Assembly: GCF_964228735.1 (NCBI RefSeq)
Contig: NZ_CAXRBQ010000028.1
Location: 1 to 42,886, forward strand
DNA length: 42,886 nucleotides
Direction: 5' to 3'
DNA from: Pontibacterium sp964228735
Lineage (GTDB): Bacteria; Pseudomonadota; Gammaproteobacteria; Pseudomonadales; Balneatricaceae
Made by a program: the position numbers and the translations under genes. Numbering within the stretch: position 1 is the first letter of the stretch; every line of letters starts with the position of its first letter. The notes beneath the pieces were generated by a model. It saw nothing but the letters and a program-made list of their open reading frames with translations. It was not told where the DNA came from and searched no databases. Below are positions 33,220 to 40,632 of this stretch, one piece after another.

Positions 33220-34737
33220 ATGCTGCAATACGTGGTTTACGCCGATCTAAACTGCCCTTTCTGTTACGCGCTGCAGGAGCAGCTGCAAGCCATGGATCTG
33301 CTGGACCAGGTCGATTGGCGGTTGATCGAGCACGCCCCCGACATCAGCGTCTTTAACACCACCCCTGAAAGTCAGGCCGAACTGGCCAGCGAAGTATTCA
33401 CTGTGCGCAGCCGCGCGCCTCAGGTTCAGGTGGCTCTGCCGCCACTGCGCAGCGACAGCCGCTTCGCCAACCTCTGTGTCATTGCCGCCCGAGAGATCGA
33501 CGAAGCCAAGGGCCGTCAGCTGCTGATCAACCTGTACCGCGCCCTCTGGGTGGAAGGGAAAGACATCAGCTCCACCGCCGTGATCTACGACTGCATCGTG
33601 GCTGCCGGCCTGCCGGGCGAACTGTCCATCGAAGAGCCGCACGAGCATTGCCTGCAGAACTGGCAACACCAGTGGGAGCGCGGCAGCTACAACCTGCGTA
33701 TCCCGGTGCTGACCAGCAGCGGCGAGGATGAAGCACGTACCCTGCTGGGCCTGCCAAGCCAGGAACATATCAGCGCCTTCTTTGGTGGTGAGCAGCCTGC
33801 CGGACCGATCGGCAGCTTCGATCAGTGCCACGGCCGCGATCAGCAGACCATCGCCTTCTACGGCCATGACGGTGTGCAGTCGATCTGGAACGTGATCGCC
33901 GCGGTACGCGAAGACTACAACATTATCCTGCCCGCCTCCGTGCAGGAGCTGCGCAAGATGCTCAATCAGCCGGGCGAAACCCCGGACCTGATTCTGCTCA
34001 ACAGCATCAACCACTTTCAGTCCATGCTGGAAGACACCACCGAGATCGTGCATCAGGCTGCTGAAAGCCACACACCGGTTGCCCTGGTGGGTGATCCACT
34101 CAGCGATATGGACGAGATCAAGGTGTACGAAACCGGCGCCTCCGACTATCTGGTCAAGGACCGCGCCAACGGCATACTCAAAGCCCGTATCCGTACCCTG
34201 CTGATGCTGAAGCGCAGCCACGACCTGCTGGAGCGTGCCGCCCGTATCGACGGCCTGACGCAGATCTACAACCGCCGCGAGTTCGAACGCAGCCTGGAAG
34301 TGGAGTGGCTGCGAGGTCAGCGCTCCAAACAACCGCTGAGCCTGATCATGCTCGATGTGGACCACTTTAAGGATTACAACGACCACTACGGCCACCTCAC
34401 CGGTGATGGCTGTCTGCAGCACGTGGCGACTGCCATCACCGAAAGCGTAAAACGCGCCCAGGATATGGTGTGCCGCTTTGGCGGCGAAGAGTTTGTGGTG
34501 CTGCTGCCGGAAACTAACGCAGAAGGCGCCAAGGTGCTGGCGGAAAAGATCCGAAAAACCGTGGAAGACCTGACCATCGAGCACGCACGCTCATCGGCGG
34601 GTGAACACGTCACCATCAGCCTGGGTCTGGCCAGCCTGAATCCGTTCGACAACAGCAACCCACGCGAACTGATCCAACTGGCCGACGACGCCCTCTACCG
34701 CGCGAAAAGCAACGGTCGCAACTGCGTCGCCGGTTAA
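33220..34737 (+). CDS. thioredoxin-fold / degenerate receiver / GGDEF fusion
   Basis: A 505-residue cytoplasmic protein with three parts. Residues 1-200 resemble the DsbA/FrnE-type thioredoxin fold: CPFC at 12-15 (YADLNCPFCYALQ) and a likely cis-Pro at I161-P162. Residues 208-330 look like a response-regulator receiver (DLILLN, GASDYLVKD with K313) but the phosphoacceptor Asp is replaced by N261. Residues 340-505 are a GGDEF domain with DGLTQIYNRREFE, GGEEF at 421-425 and the I-site R412-D415. I infer a diguanylate cyclase controlled by thiol redox state rather than phosphorylation. It directly follows phoU. Confidence 0.88.
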   Translation: MLQYVVYADLNCPFCYALQEQLQAMDLLDQVDWRLIEHAPDISVFNTTPESQAELASEVFTVRSRAPQVQVALPPLRSDSRFANLCVIAAREIDEAKGRQLLINLYRALWVEGKDISSTAVIYDCIVAAGLPGELSIEEPHEHCLQNWQHQWERGSYNLRIPVLTSSGEDEARTLLGLPSQEHISAFFGGEQPAGPIGSFDQCHGRDQQTIAFYGHDGVQSIWNVIAAVREDYNIILPASVQELRKMLNQPGETPDLILLNSINHFQSMLEDTTEIVHQAAESHTPVALVGDPLSDMDEIKVYETGASDYLVKDRANGILKARIRTLLMLKRSHDLLERAARIDGLTQIYNRREFERSLEVEWLRGQRSKQPLSLIMLDVDHFKDYNDHYGHLTGDGCLQHVATAITESVKRAQDMVCRFGGEEFVVLLPETNAEGAKVLAEKIRKTVEDLTIEHARSSAGEHVTISLGLASLNPFDNSNPRELIQLADDALYRAKSNGRNCVAG

Positions 34738-34780
34738 TTTAATAAGACGTGGTTAAATCTAAGATTGAATCCGGGGCCGC

Positions 34781-35365
34781 TCAGTCCCGGATATAGTCCG
34801 CAAATGGTGGGAAACGTTCGATCAGGCCGTCCCGTCCCAGCTCCCGCATCAGCGTCATGTTGCGCTCCGGAATCTCGTCGGGATCACCGTAGTTCATCAG
34901 CACCCGACTCATCATCCCCTCACGGATCAGGTGGAAAGACGGGAACGGTGAACGGTTGGTCCAATTGGTGATATCGTCCGGCTCGACACCGGCAAATTGA
35001 TAGCGGGGGTGGAAGCTGGCCAGCTGAAACACACCGCCCAGGCCAGAGCGGTCCAGCAGACCCTGCAGAATATCCAGCATATCCAAGTACTGTTCAAAGT
35101 CCGGCAGGGCATTTGGCGTCACCAGCAGCGTGGTCGCCAGTTCATCCTCCTCACTCGCCTGGATCCGATCCAGTTCCGCCAGAAAGGCCTGTATCACCGC
35201 TTCTTCCTTGTCCCCCATCTCGATGGCGTAGTGGATGGTTGCCTGTTTCACAACGGGCGCAGCAAACGGGCAGAGGTTCATGCCAACCACCATCGCATCC
35301 ACCCAGGCTTGGGTGAGGGCTTCGGCATTCTCTGGAGAGTATTTGAGTGAGTGTGTGGTATTCAT
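34781..35365 (-). CDS. DUF1415 family protein
   Basis: A 194-residue soluble protein recognised as DUF1415 from CPFA near the N-terminus and the block QLASFHPRYQFAGVEPDDITNWTNRSPFPSFHLIRE. The conserved Cys, His and Arg suggest an enzyme, but no function is known to me. The gene converges with the GGDEF fusion and is divergent from ubiC. A weak stem-loop (arms 34769-34775 and 34786-34792) overlaps its stop codon. Confidence 0.85.
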   Translation of the reverse strand: MNTTHSLKYSPENAEALTQAWVDAMVVGMNLCPFAAPVVKQATIHYAIEMGDKEEAVIQAFLAELDRIQASEEDELATTLLVTPNALPDFEQYLDMLDILQGLLDRSGLGGVFQLASFHPRYQFAGVEPDDITNWTNRSPFPSFHLIREGMMSRVLMNYGDPDEIPERNMTLMRELGRDGLIERFPPFADYIRD

Positions 35366-35487
35366 AGCGGCGATGCTACCTGAAGGCCCGGAACAGGCAA
35401 AGGCCAGATCACCAGAGTGTTGACGTACAGCAGACTTTTACGGCCCGGCGGTGATAACATACGCGCAGATTTTGAAGGAAACAGACC

Positions 35488-36027
35488 GTGCCCATTGCCC
35501 GAGCCCTCACCGAACCAAACTTCGACACCCGCTGGACCTCCCTACGCCGCCCGAGCATTACTCAGGCTCCGCAGATCTGGCGCAGCTGGCTGACCGACGC
35601 CGGTTCCCTCACCAAACGCCTGATCGCGCTGAGCGAAGGTGATTTCGAGGTCGAGGTGGTGCGTCAGGGTTGGCAGACCCCAACCCGATCCGAAGCCAAG
35701 GCACTCAACATGGGCAGCCGTGAAAAGGCACTGGTGCGCGAAGTACAGTTGATCGGCAAAGGCGAACCGCTGGTGTATGCCCGCACCATCATCCCCGCCA
35801 CCACACTGACTGGTCGTCAGCGCACGCTGAAACTGCTGGGTAACCGCTCGCTGGGATCCATGCTGTTCTCCGACCCCACAATGCGCCGCGGCCCGTTGCA
35901 GATCAGCCGCCTGCGTCTGCAGGACAAACGCACCGATGTCTGGGCACGGCGTTCTCTGTTCTACTTGTCGGAGAAACCACTGCTGGTGTGTGAGGTTTTT
36001 CTACCCGCCCTGCAGCAGTTAAAATAG
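35488..36027 (+). CDS. ubiC: chorismate lyase UbiC
   Basis: A 179-residue enzyme that converts chorismate to 4-hydroxybenzoate and pyruvate, the first committed step of ubiquinone synthesis. Seen: WLTDAGSLTKRLIAL near the N-terminus, AKALNMGSREKALVREV and VYARTIIPATTL, then RRSLFYLSEKPLLVCEVFLP at the C-terminus, all UbiC-typical. It starts with GTG behind AAGGAA. ubiA follows 21 bp later. Confidence 0.93.
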   Translation: MPIARALTEPNFDTRWTSLRRPSITQAPQIWRSWLTDAGSLTKRLIALSEGDFEVEVVRQGWQTPTRSEAKALNMGSREKALVREVQLIGKGEPLVYARTIIPATTLTGRQRTLKLLGNRSLGSMLFSDPTMRRGPLQISRLRLQDKRTDVWARRSLFYLSEKPLLVCEVFLPALQQLK

Positions 36028-36048
36028 CGGCATCGGATAAGAGAAGCA

Positions 36049-36942
36049 GTGAAGATGCAGTCACAGGCCCAACAGACCTTTACCCTGAAAGAGAAGCTGA
36101 CCGCGTACGCGCAACTGATGCGGATGGACAAGCCGATTGGCACCTATCTGGTGATGTGGCCGGCACTGTGGGCACTGTGGATCGCGGCTGAAGGCGTGCC
36201 GGATCTGAAGCTGCTGTTTATCTTTGTCGCCGGGGCTTTCCTGACCCGCTCCGCCGGCTGCGCCATCAACGACTTTGCCGACCGCAAGGTGGACGGCCAC
36301 GTTAAGCGTACCCAGCATAGGCCCATCCCAAGCGGCCGGGTCTCCCCCAAGGAAGCGGTGCTGCTGTTCTCCGGCTTTATGCTGCTGGCCTTTGTACTGG
36401 TCCTGTTCACCAACTGGCAGACCATCCTGCTGTCGTTTGGCGCCGTGGCCCTGACAGCCGTGTACCCCTTTATGAAACGTTACACCCATCTGCCACAGGT
36501 TGTGCTGGGTGCGGCGTTTGCCTGGGCCGTTCCGATGGCGTTCAGTGCTGTGACAGGTACGGTGCCTTGGTATGCCTGGCTGATATACGGTGCCACCGTG
36601 CTCTGGACCGTCGCCTACGACACCCTTTACGCGATGGTCGACCGCGACGACGATCTGAAGATTGGGGTGAAATCCACCGCCATTCTGTTTGGTGATGCAG
36701 ACAAGCTGATCGTCTCCATCCTCAAGATACTCACCCTCGCCCTGCTGATCGGGCTGGGCCTGCACCTGCAGCTGTCGATCTGGTATTACTTGGGCCTTGC
36801 AGGTGCGGCGGTCCTCTTTATCCGCCAGCAGTACATGGTTCGCAACCGCGAACGGGACCTGTGCTTCAGCGCTTTCCTCAACAACCACTACGTGGGTTTA
36901 CTGGTATTTACCGGTATCCTGGCGCACTATTTGAGTGCGTAA
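36049..36942 (+). CDS. ubiA: 4-hydroxybenzoate octaprenyltransferase UbiA
   Basis: A 297-residue polytopic inner-membrane prenyltransferase joining 4-hydroxybenzoate to a polyprenyl tail. Both Asp-rich motifs that hold the magnesium-diphosphate are present: NDFADRKVD and DTLYAMVDRDDD. Eight or nine membrane helices are visible. The GTG at 36049 or the ATG at 36055 could start it. The ubiC-ubiA-phoB-phoR order matches Pseudomonas. Confidence 0.95.
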   Translation: MKMQSQAQQTFTLKEKLTAYAQLMRMDKPIGTYLVMWPALWALWIAAEGVPDLKLLFIFVAGAFLTRSAGCAINDFADRKVDGHVKRTQHRPIPSGRVSPKEAVLLFSGFMLLAFVLVLFTNWQTILLSFGAVALTAVYPFMKRYTHLPQVVLGAAFAWAVPMAFSAVTGTVPWYAWLIYGATVLWTVAYDTLYAMVDRDDDLKIGVKSTAILFGDADKLIVSILKILTLALLIGLGLHLQLSIWYYLGLAGAAVLFIRQQYMVRNRERDLCFSAFLNNHYVGLLVFTGILAHYLSA

Positions 36943-37001
36943 ACCCACTGATCTGACTGGATTTCCACCTAATACGCGCCTCCGTTAAGGAAATGGCGTG
37001 C

Positions 37002-37035
37002 GCGTCATATTAGTGTAACAATATTGTCTTGTAAT
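37002..37035 (+). promoter_or_regulatory. Pho box and promoter of phoB
   Basis: Repeats GCGTCAT (37002-37008) and GTGTAAC (37013-37019) with a four-base gap are followed after 10 bp by TGTAAT (37030-37035). Same geometry as the pstS and pstC promoters, indicating phoBR autoregulation. Confidence 0.82.
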
Positions 37036-37073
37036 AATGCCGTCTTTTATTAACCCCAAAAGAGGCAGACGTC

Positions 37074-37769
37074 ATGTCTTCTACGAAAAAGGTGCTGATC
37101 GTTGACGACGAAGCACCGATTCGCGAAATGATTGCGGTCGCACTGGAAATGGCCGGTTACGAGTGTCTTGAAGCGGAAAACGCCAATCAGGCACATGCAC
37201 TGATCGTAGATAGCAAACCGGATATGGTCCTGCTCGACTGGATGATGCCAGGCACCAGCGGTGTCGACTTCGCCCGCCGACTGCGCAAGGACGAACTGAC
37301 CGCCGACATGCCGATCATTATGCTGACCGCCAAAGGCGAAGAGGAAAACAAGATCAAGGGTCTTGAGTCCGGCGCCGACGATTTCATCACCAAACCATTC
37401 TCACCCCGTGAGCTGGTTGCCCGCCTGAAAGCGGTACTGCGCCGTACTACGCCAAAAGGCGTGGAAGAGCCGGTATCCGTAGATGGTCTGACCCTGGATC
37501 CAATCTCTCACCGCGTGACGGCGGAAGGCGCACCGATAGAGCTTGGTCCGACCGAATTCCGTCTGTTACAGTTCTTCATGACCCACCAAGACCGTGCATA
37601 TTCCCGTGGCCAGCTGCTGGATATGGTTTGGGGGGGGAACGTCTACGTAGAGGAGCGTACAGTTGATGTACATATCCGTCGTCTGCGTAAGGCACTTGGT
37701 GAACGTCACGACTACTTGGTACAAACCGTACGCGGCACCGGCTACCGCTTCTCTGCCAATGTAGCCTGA
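37074..37769 (+). CDS. phoB: phosphate response regulator PhoB
   Basis: A 231-residue OmpR/PhoB-type regulator. The receiver has acidic D11/D12, phosphoacceptor D55 (VLLDWMMPG), T85 and K107 (ITKPFS). The C-terminal winged helix has GPTEFRLLQFFMTH and YVEERTVDVHIRRLRKALG, the DNA-recognition helix of PhoB. It binds Pho boxes including its own. phoR follows nine bases later. Confidence 0.97.
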   Translation: MSSTKKVLIVDDEAPIREMIAVALEMAGYECLEAENANQAHALIVDSKPDMVLLDWMMPGTSGVDFARRLRKDELTADMPIIMLTAKGEEENKIKGLESGADDFITKPFSPRELVARLKAVLRRTTPKGVEEPVSVDGLTLDPISHRVTAEGAPIELGPTEFRLLQFFMTHQDRAYSRGQLLDMVWGGNVYVEERTVDVHIRRLRKALGERHDYLVQTVRGTGYRFSANVA

Positions 37770-37778
37770 GGGTAAAAC

Positions 37779-39107
37779 ATGCAGCACAACCGCCACTCAA
37801 TGCTAAGTAACCTGTTTCTGTTTGCGGGACTCGGGTTGTTTGTGGGGTTTGTGTTTGGCTATCCGGCAGAATTCCTATCTGCCGGTTTGTTGATCTGGTC
37901 GCTGTTGCAGGTGAAGCAGTTTGGCCGTCTGAATGAGTGGTTACACCGCGACAAATCAGATGCCGAGCCACCCGAGTGCACCGGTCACTGGGGTGATCTG
38001 TTTGACGAATTTTCCCGTCAGCAGAAGCGCACTGCCTCCCGCGAAGCGTTCCTGCGCAGTGTGATCAAACGCTTCCAGCAGTCCTCTGCTGCCCTGCATG
38101 ATGCGGTGGTAATCATCAATGACCAGAATAACCTGGAATGGTGGAACCGCTCGGCCGAGCGCCTGTTGGGCTTCAAAACAACCACTGACCGCGGCAAGCC
38201 AGTCATTAACCTACTGCGTGATCCGCGCTTCATCCGTTATTACAAGCGCAATAGTTACGAAGATCCCCTGCAACTGCCGTCACCGGTCAATCACGAAATC
38301 GAACTGCAGTACCAGATCACCCGCTTTGGTAAAGGGGACCGCCTGCTGGTTGCCCGTGACATCACTCAGATGCTGCGCCTGGAACAGACCCGCCAGGACT
38401 TTGTGGCCAACGCCTCCCACGAGCTCCGTACTCCGCTCACCGTGATCCTGGGGTACCTGGAAACCTTCCTGGATCAGGATTTACCACGCCCGCTTAATCG
38501 GGGCATGACCCAGATGCAACAGCAGGCGCGCCGTATGCAGAATCTGGTCTCCGACCTGTTATTACTCTCCCGTCTGGAAGCAACCCGTCAGGTCACCGAT
38601 GAGCATCCGGTACAGATCCAGAGCCTTATCCATAACATCCACGACGCCGCCGTCGAGCTGGCACGTGGCAGAGGTCATGAATTCGAGCTGGACCTGGATC
38701 CACAGCACGACCTGCTGGGCCAGGAAGTTGAGCTGCACAGCGCCTTTTCCAACCTGGTCTACAACGCGGTACGTTATACCCGTGAAAACGGTAAGATCCG
38801 CATCCGTTGGTGGGCCGATAAGGACGGCGGCCACTTCTCGGTAACCGACAACGGCATCGGCATCGACGCCATGCATATCTCCCGACTGACCGAACGATTC
38901 TACCGCGTGGACGAAAGCCGTTCCTCTGAAAGCGGCGGTACCGGATTGGGTCTGGCGATTGTGAAACACGTGTTGTCGCGCCACGGCGGTCAACTGACTA
39001 TTCAGAGTAAGAAAGGTGAAGGCAGTACCTTTACCTGCCACTTCCCACTGGACCACCTGATGCTGGTATCAGTGAATGAGGATGACGATTATAAGGATGC
39101 GGGCTGA
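37779..39107 (+). CDS. phoR: phosphate sensor histidine kinase PhoR
   Basis: A 442-residue kinase/phosphatase for PhoB. Two membrane helices near the N-terminus (about 10-46) are followed by a PAS domain (about 95-200), the HisKA dimerisation helix with phospho-His H214 (FVANASHELRTPLTV), and an HATPase domain with N box NLVYNAVRYT, G1 DNGIGI and G2 GGTGLGLAIVKH. There is no sizeable periplasmic domain, as in other PhoR proteins, which sense phosphate through Pst/PhoU. Confidence 0.96.
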   Translation: MQHNRHSMLSNLFLFAGLGLFVGFVFGYPAEFLSAGLLIWSLLQVKQFGRLNEWLHRDKSDAEPPECTGHWGDLFDEFSRQQKRTASREAFLRSVIKRFQQSSAALHDAVVIINDQNNLEWWNRSAERLLGFKTTTDRGKPVINLLRDPRFIRYYKRNSYEDPLQLPSPVNHEIELQYQITRFGKGDRLLVARDITQMLRLEQTRQDFVANASHELRTPLTVILGYLETFLDQDLPRPLNRGMTQMQQQARRMQNLVSDLLLLSRLEATRQVTDEHPVQIQSLIHNIHDAAVELARGRGHEFELDLDPQHDLLGQEVELHSAFSNLVYNAVRYTRENGKIRIRWWADKDGGHFSVTDNGIGIDAMHISRLTERFYRVDESRSSESGGTGLGLAIVKHVLSRHGGQLTIQSKKGEGSTFTCHFPLDHLMLVSVNEDDDYKDAG

Positions 39108-39133
39108 GCCCCAAGCTGATTCTTCAGACAAAT

Positions 39134-39164
39134 AAAAAAGGCGCTCCAGAAGGGCGCTTTTTTT
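39134..39164 (+). terminator. terminator after phoR
   Basis: Arms at 39134-39146 and 39152-39164 pair, with two G-U pairs, around a five-base loop; the right arm ends in seven T. Confidence 0.85.
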
Positions 39165-39186
39165 CGTTAAGTCGTAGGTTGATGAG

Positions 39187-39199
39187 ATGGTCTCCTCCC
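39187..39199 (+). repeat. left subterminal inverted repeat of the IS
   Basis: ATGGTCTCCTCCC, exact reverse complement of 40533-40545. Its first 12 bases are also the reverse complement of the transposase ribosome-binding site and start codon (39257-39268). Confidence 0.9.
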
Positions 39200-39266
39200 G
39201 TCCAACGGCGTCGCAATGCGCCAAGATAGATGTATAGCCAACATCTGAGGAACAAAGGAGGAGACC

Positions 39267-40289
39267 ATGATTAAGCCTAGTGTCATCGGACTCGATTTAG
39301 CAAAAACTACCTTTCATCTTGTACATCTCAACCGTCAGGGGCGAGAGGTTCACGCGAAACGTTTAAGTCGTACTCAGGTAGCGCGATACTTCGCCCAGCA
39401 ATCACCCATCCACGTGGCCATGGAGGCTTGTGGCAGCAGTCATTACTGGGCTCGGGTGCTCCAGGCGCAGGGGCACCAGGTGGAACTGATGCCTCCCCAG
39501 CATGTAAAAGCCTATCTGCGCGGACAAAAGAATGATTACAACGATGCACGGGCCATTGCTGAAGCGTGCCTGCACGGTCGAGTCCGGCCGGTAGCCATTA
39601 AGCAGGTCGAGCAGCAGGATGAACAGATGCTGCATCGGATACGCGAACAGCTCATTCGTGAACGCACAGCCCAGGCCAATCAGATCCGTGGGCTACTGGG
39701 TGAGCGGGGGTGTGTAATCCGGGCAGGTTTAGCCGCCGTCAGGCAACGGGTACCAGAAATCCTGGCACATACCAATCCAGAGCTCACAGCTCTGAGCCGT
39801 CGCTTGGTGGCACGGCAATACGCCCGCTTGCAGGCATTGGACGAAGAGATAGCTTGGTACGACCAACAGTTACAACAGCAAGTGAAGCAGGATGAGGTCT
39901 GTCGCCGACTGGCTGAACTGCCAGGGTTTGGTCCCGTAGTTAGCAGCATGTTTAAAAGCTGGCTCGGCAGTGGTGAACAGTTCCGGCGTGGCCGGGATGC
40001 GTCAGCCGCGCTTGGGCTAGTGCCCCGTCAGTACACGACCGGCGGCAAACCGCGTCTGGGCCGAATTACTAAATGCGGTGACAAGAGCCTACGCAGCTTA
40101 CTGATCCATGGCGCTCGGGCGGTGGTGCAACGCAGTGGTGGAAAAACCGATCCGTTGAGCTGTTGGATCAATCGGTTAAAAGCCACCCGTGGCATCAACA
40201 AGGCCACGGTGGCGTTGGCCAATAAATTATGCCGTATCGCGTGGGTCTTGGTACGTCGCGGTGAACGCTACCGACCTGCGGCGAGCTAA
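39267..40289 (+). CDS. IS110-family transposase (DEDD recombinase)
   Basis: A 340-residue RNA-guided recombinase. The RuvC-like DEDD catalytic set can be read as D9 (IGLDLAK), the Glu in AMEACGSSHYW, and the two Asp in KNDYNDARAIAEA. The C-terminal Tnp20 domain has LAELPGFGPVVSSMF and the nearby catalytic-Ser region DASAALGLVPRQYTTGGK. The length is typical and the frame is intact, so the element may be active. The ribosome site GGAGGAG is six bases upstream of the ATG. Confidence 0.95.
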   Translation: MIKPSVIGLDLAKTTFHLVHLNRQGREVHAKRLSRTQVARYFAQQSPIHVAMEACGSSHYWARVLQAQGHQVELMPPQHVKAYLRGQKNDYNDARAIAEACLHGRVRPVAIKQVEQQDEQMLHRIREQLIRERTAQANQIRGLLGERGCVIRAGLAAVRQRVPEILAHTNPELTALSRRLVARQYARLQALDEEIAWYDQQLQQQVKQDEVCRRLAELPGFGPVVSSMFKSWLGSGEQFRRGRDASAALGLVPRQYTTGGKPRLGRITKCGDKSLRSLLIHGARAVVQRSGGKTDPLSCWINRLKATRGINKATVALANKLCRIAWVLVRRGERYRPAAS

Positions 40290-40361
40290 GCATTATCAGG
40301 TAACAGCAAACACACCCAGAGGTTGCGAAGGCAGTGTGTAAACGATGACAGAACAGGTCAA

Positions 40362-40500
40362 ACCGGCACAGTGAAACCCTGGCTCGTCCCACGGTAGATC
40401 GATACCGTTAGGTTGATAAGGCCACTGTGCGCGAACGCTCATCAAGGCCAGATGCTCAAATAGCTTCACAGAACAGGCCGGATATATGGCAGCAACCTGT
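40362..40500 (+). ncRNA. predicted bridge RNA / seekRNA of the IS
   Basis: The 3' non-coding end folds into two loops. Loop 1: outer stem GCACAGTG (40366-40373) with CACTGTGC (40423-40430), inner stem ACGGTA (40391-40396) with TACCGT (40403-40408). Its 5' strand (40380-40391) is complementary to the right target flank 40549-40560 in 11 of 12 positions; its 3' strand has TAGGTT (40409-40414), identical to the left flank 39175-39180. Loop 2: CTCATCAA (40438-40445) is complementary to the left IS tip 39179-39186, and ATATAT (40482-40487) equals the right tip 40544-40549, with GGCC/GGCC pairing between. The ends of the RNA are guesses. Confidence 0.78.
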
Positions 40501-40532
40501 CAAATCATCGGAGCATCCAGCCATTGCAAGCT

Positions 40533-40545
40533 GGGAGGAGACCAT
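40533..40545 (+). repeat. right subterminal inverted repeat of the IS
   Basis: GGGAGGAGACCAT, exact reverse complement of the left repeat at 39187-39199. Confidence 0.9.
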
Positions 40546-40548
40546 ATA

Positions 40549-40619
40549 TGGGTCGAGCCATAGGCGACACCCAACAGAAAGGGTAGATAGACAAGTTGGG
40601 TGTCGCTACGCTCGACCCA
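40549..40619. repeat. REP-like palindrome, target of the IS
   Basis: Left arm 40549-40575 and right arm 40595-40619 pair over 10 bp (TGGGTCGAGC/GCTCGACCCA) and 12 bp (GCGACACCCAAC/GTTGGGTGTCGC), with a small internal bulge and a 19-base loop. The right arm extends for four more bases (AACCT to 40623) that would pair with AGGT now left of the IS at 39176-39179. It resembles extragenic palindromes of the RAYT/REP kind and may also end transcription from cysZ. Confidence 0.8.
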
Positions 40620-40632
40620 ACCTGCTTCCGGC

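Larger units (their letters stand above)
39180..40548 (+). mobile_element. IS110-family (IS1111-type) insertion sequence
   Basis: An element of about 1369 bp with one transposase gene and a long 3' non-coding end. Perfect 13-bp inverted repeats ATGGTCTCCTCCC (39187-39199) and GGGAGGAGACCAT (40533-40545) lie inside the tips, 7 bp from the left and 3 bp from the right, the subterminal asymmetric layout of the IS1111 group. No target duplication is seen. The tips are placed by rejoining the flanks, AGGT plus TGGGTCGAGC, which restores a palindrome (see 40549-40619); the exact junction is ambiguous by one T. Confidence 0.88.

Noticed and set aside
39170..40560. Target-site duplication flanking the IS
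   Set aside because: No direct repeat longer than one base is seen at the tips, consistent with the IS110/IS1111 mechanism.
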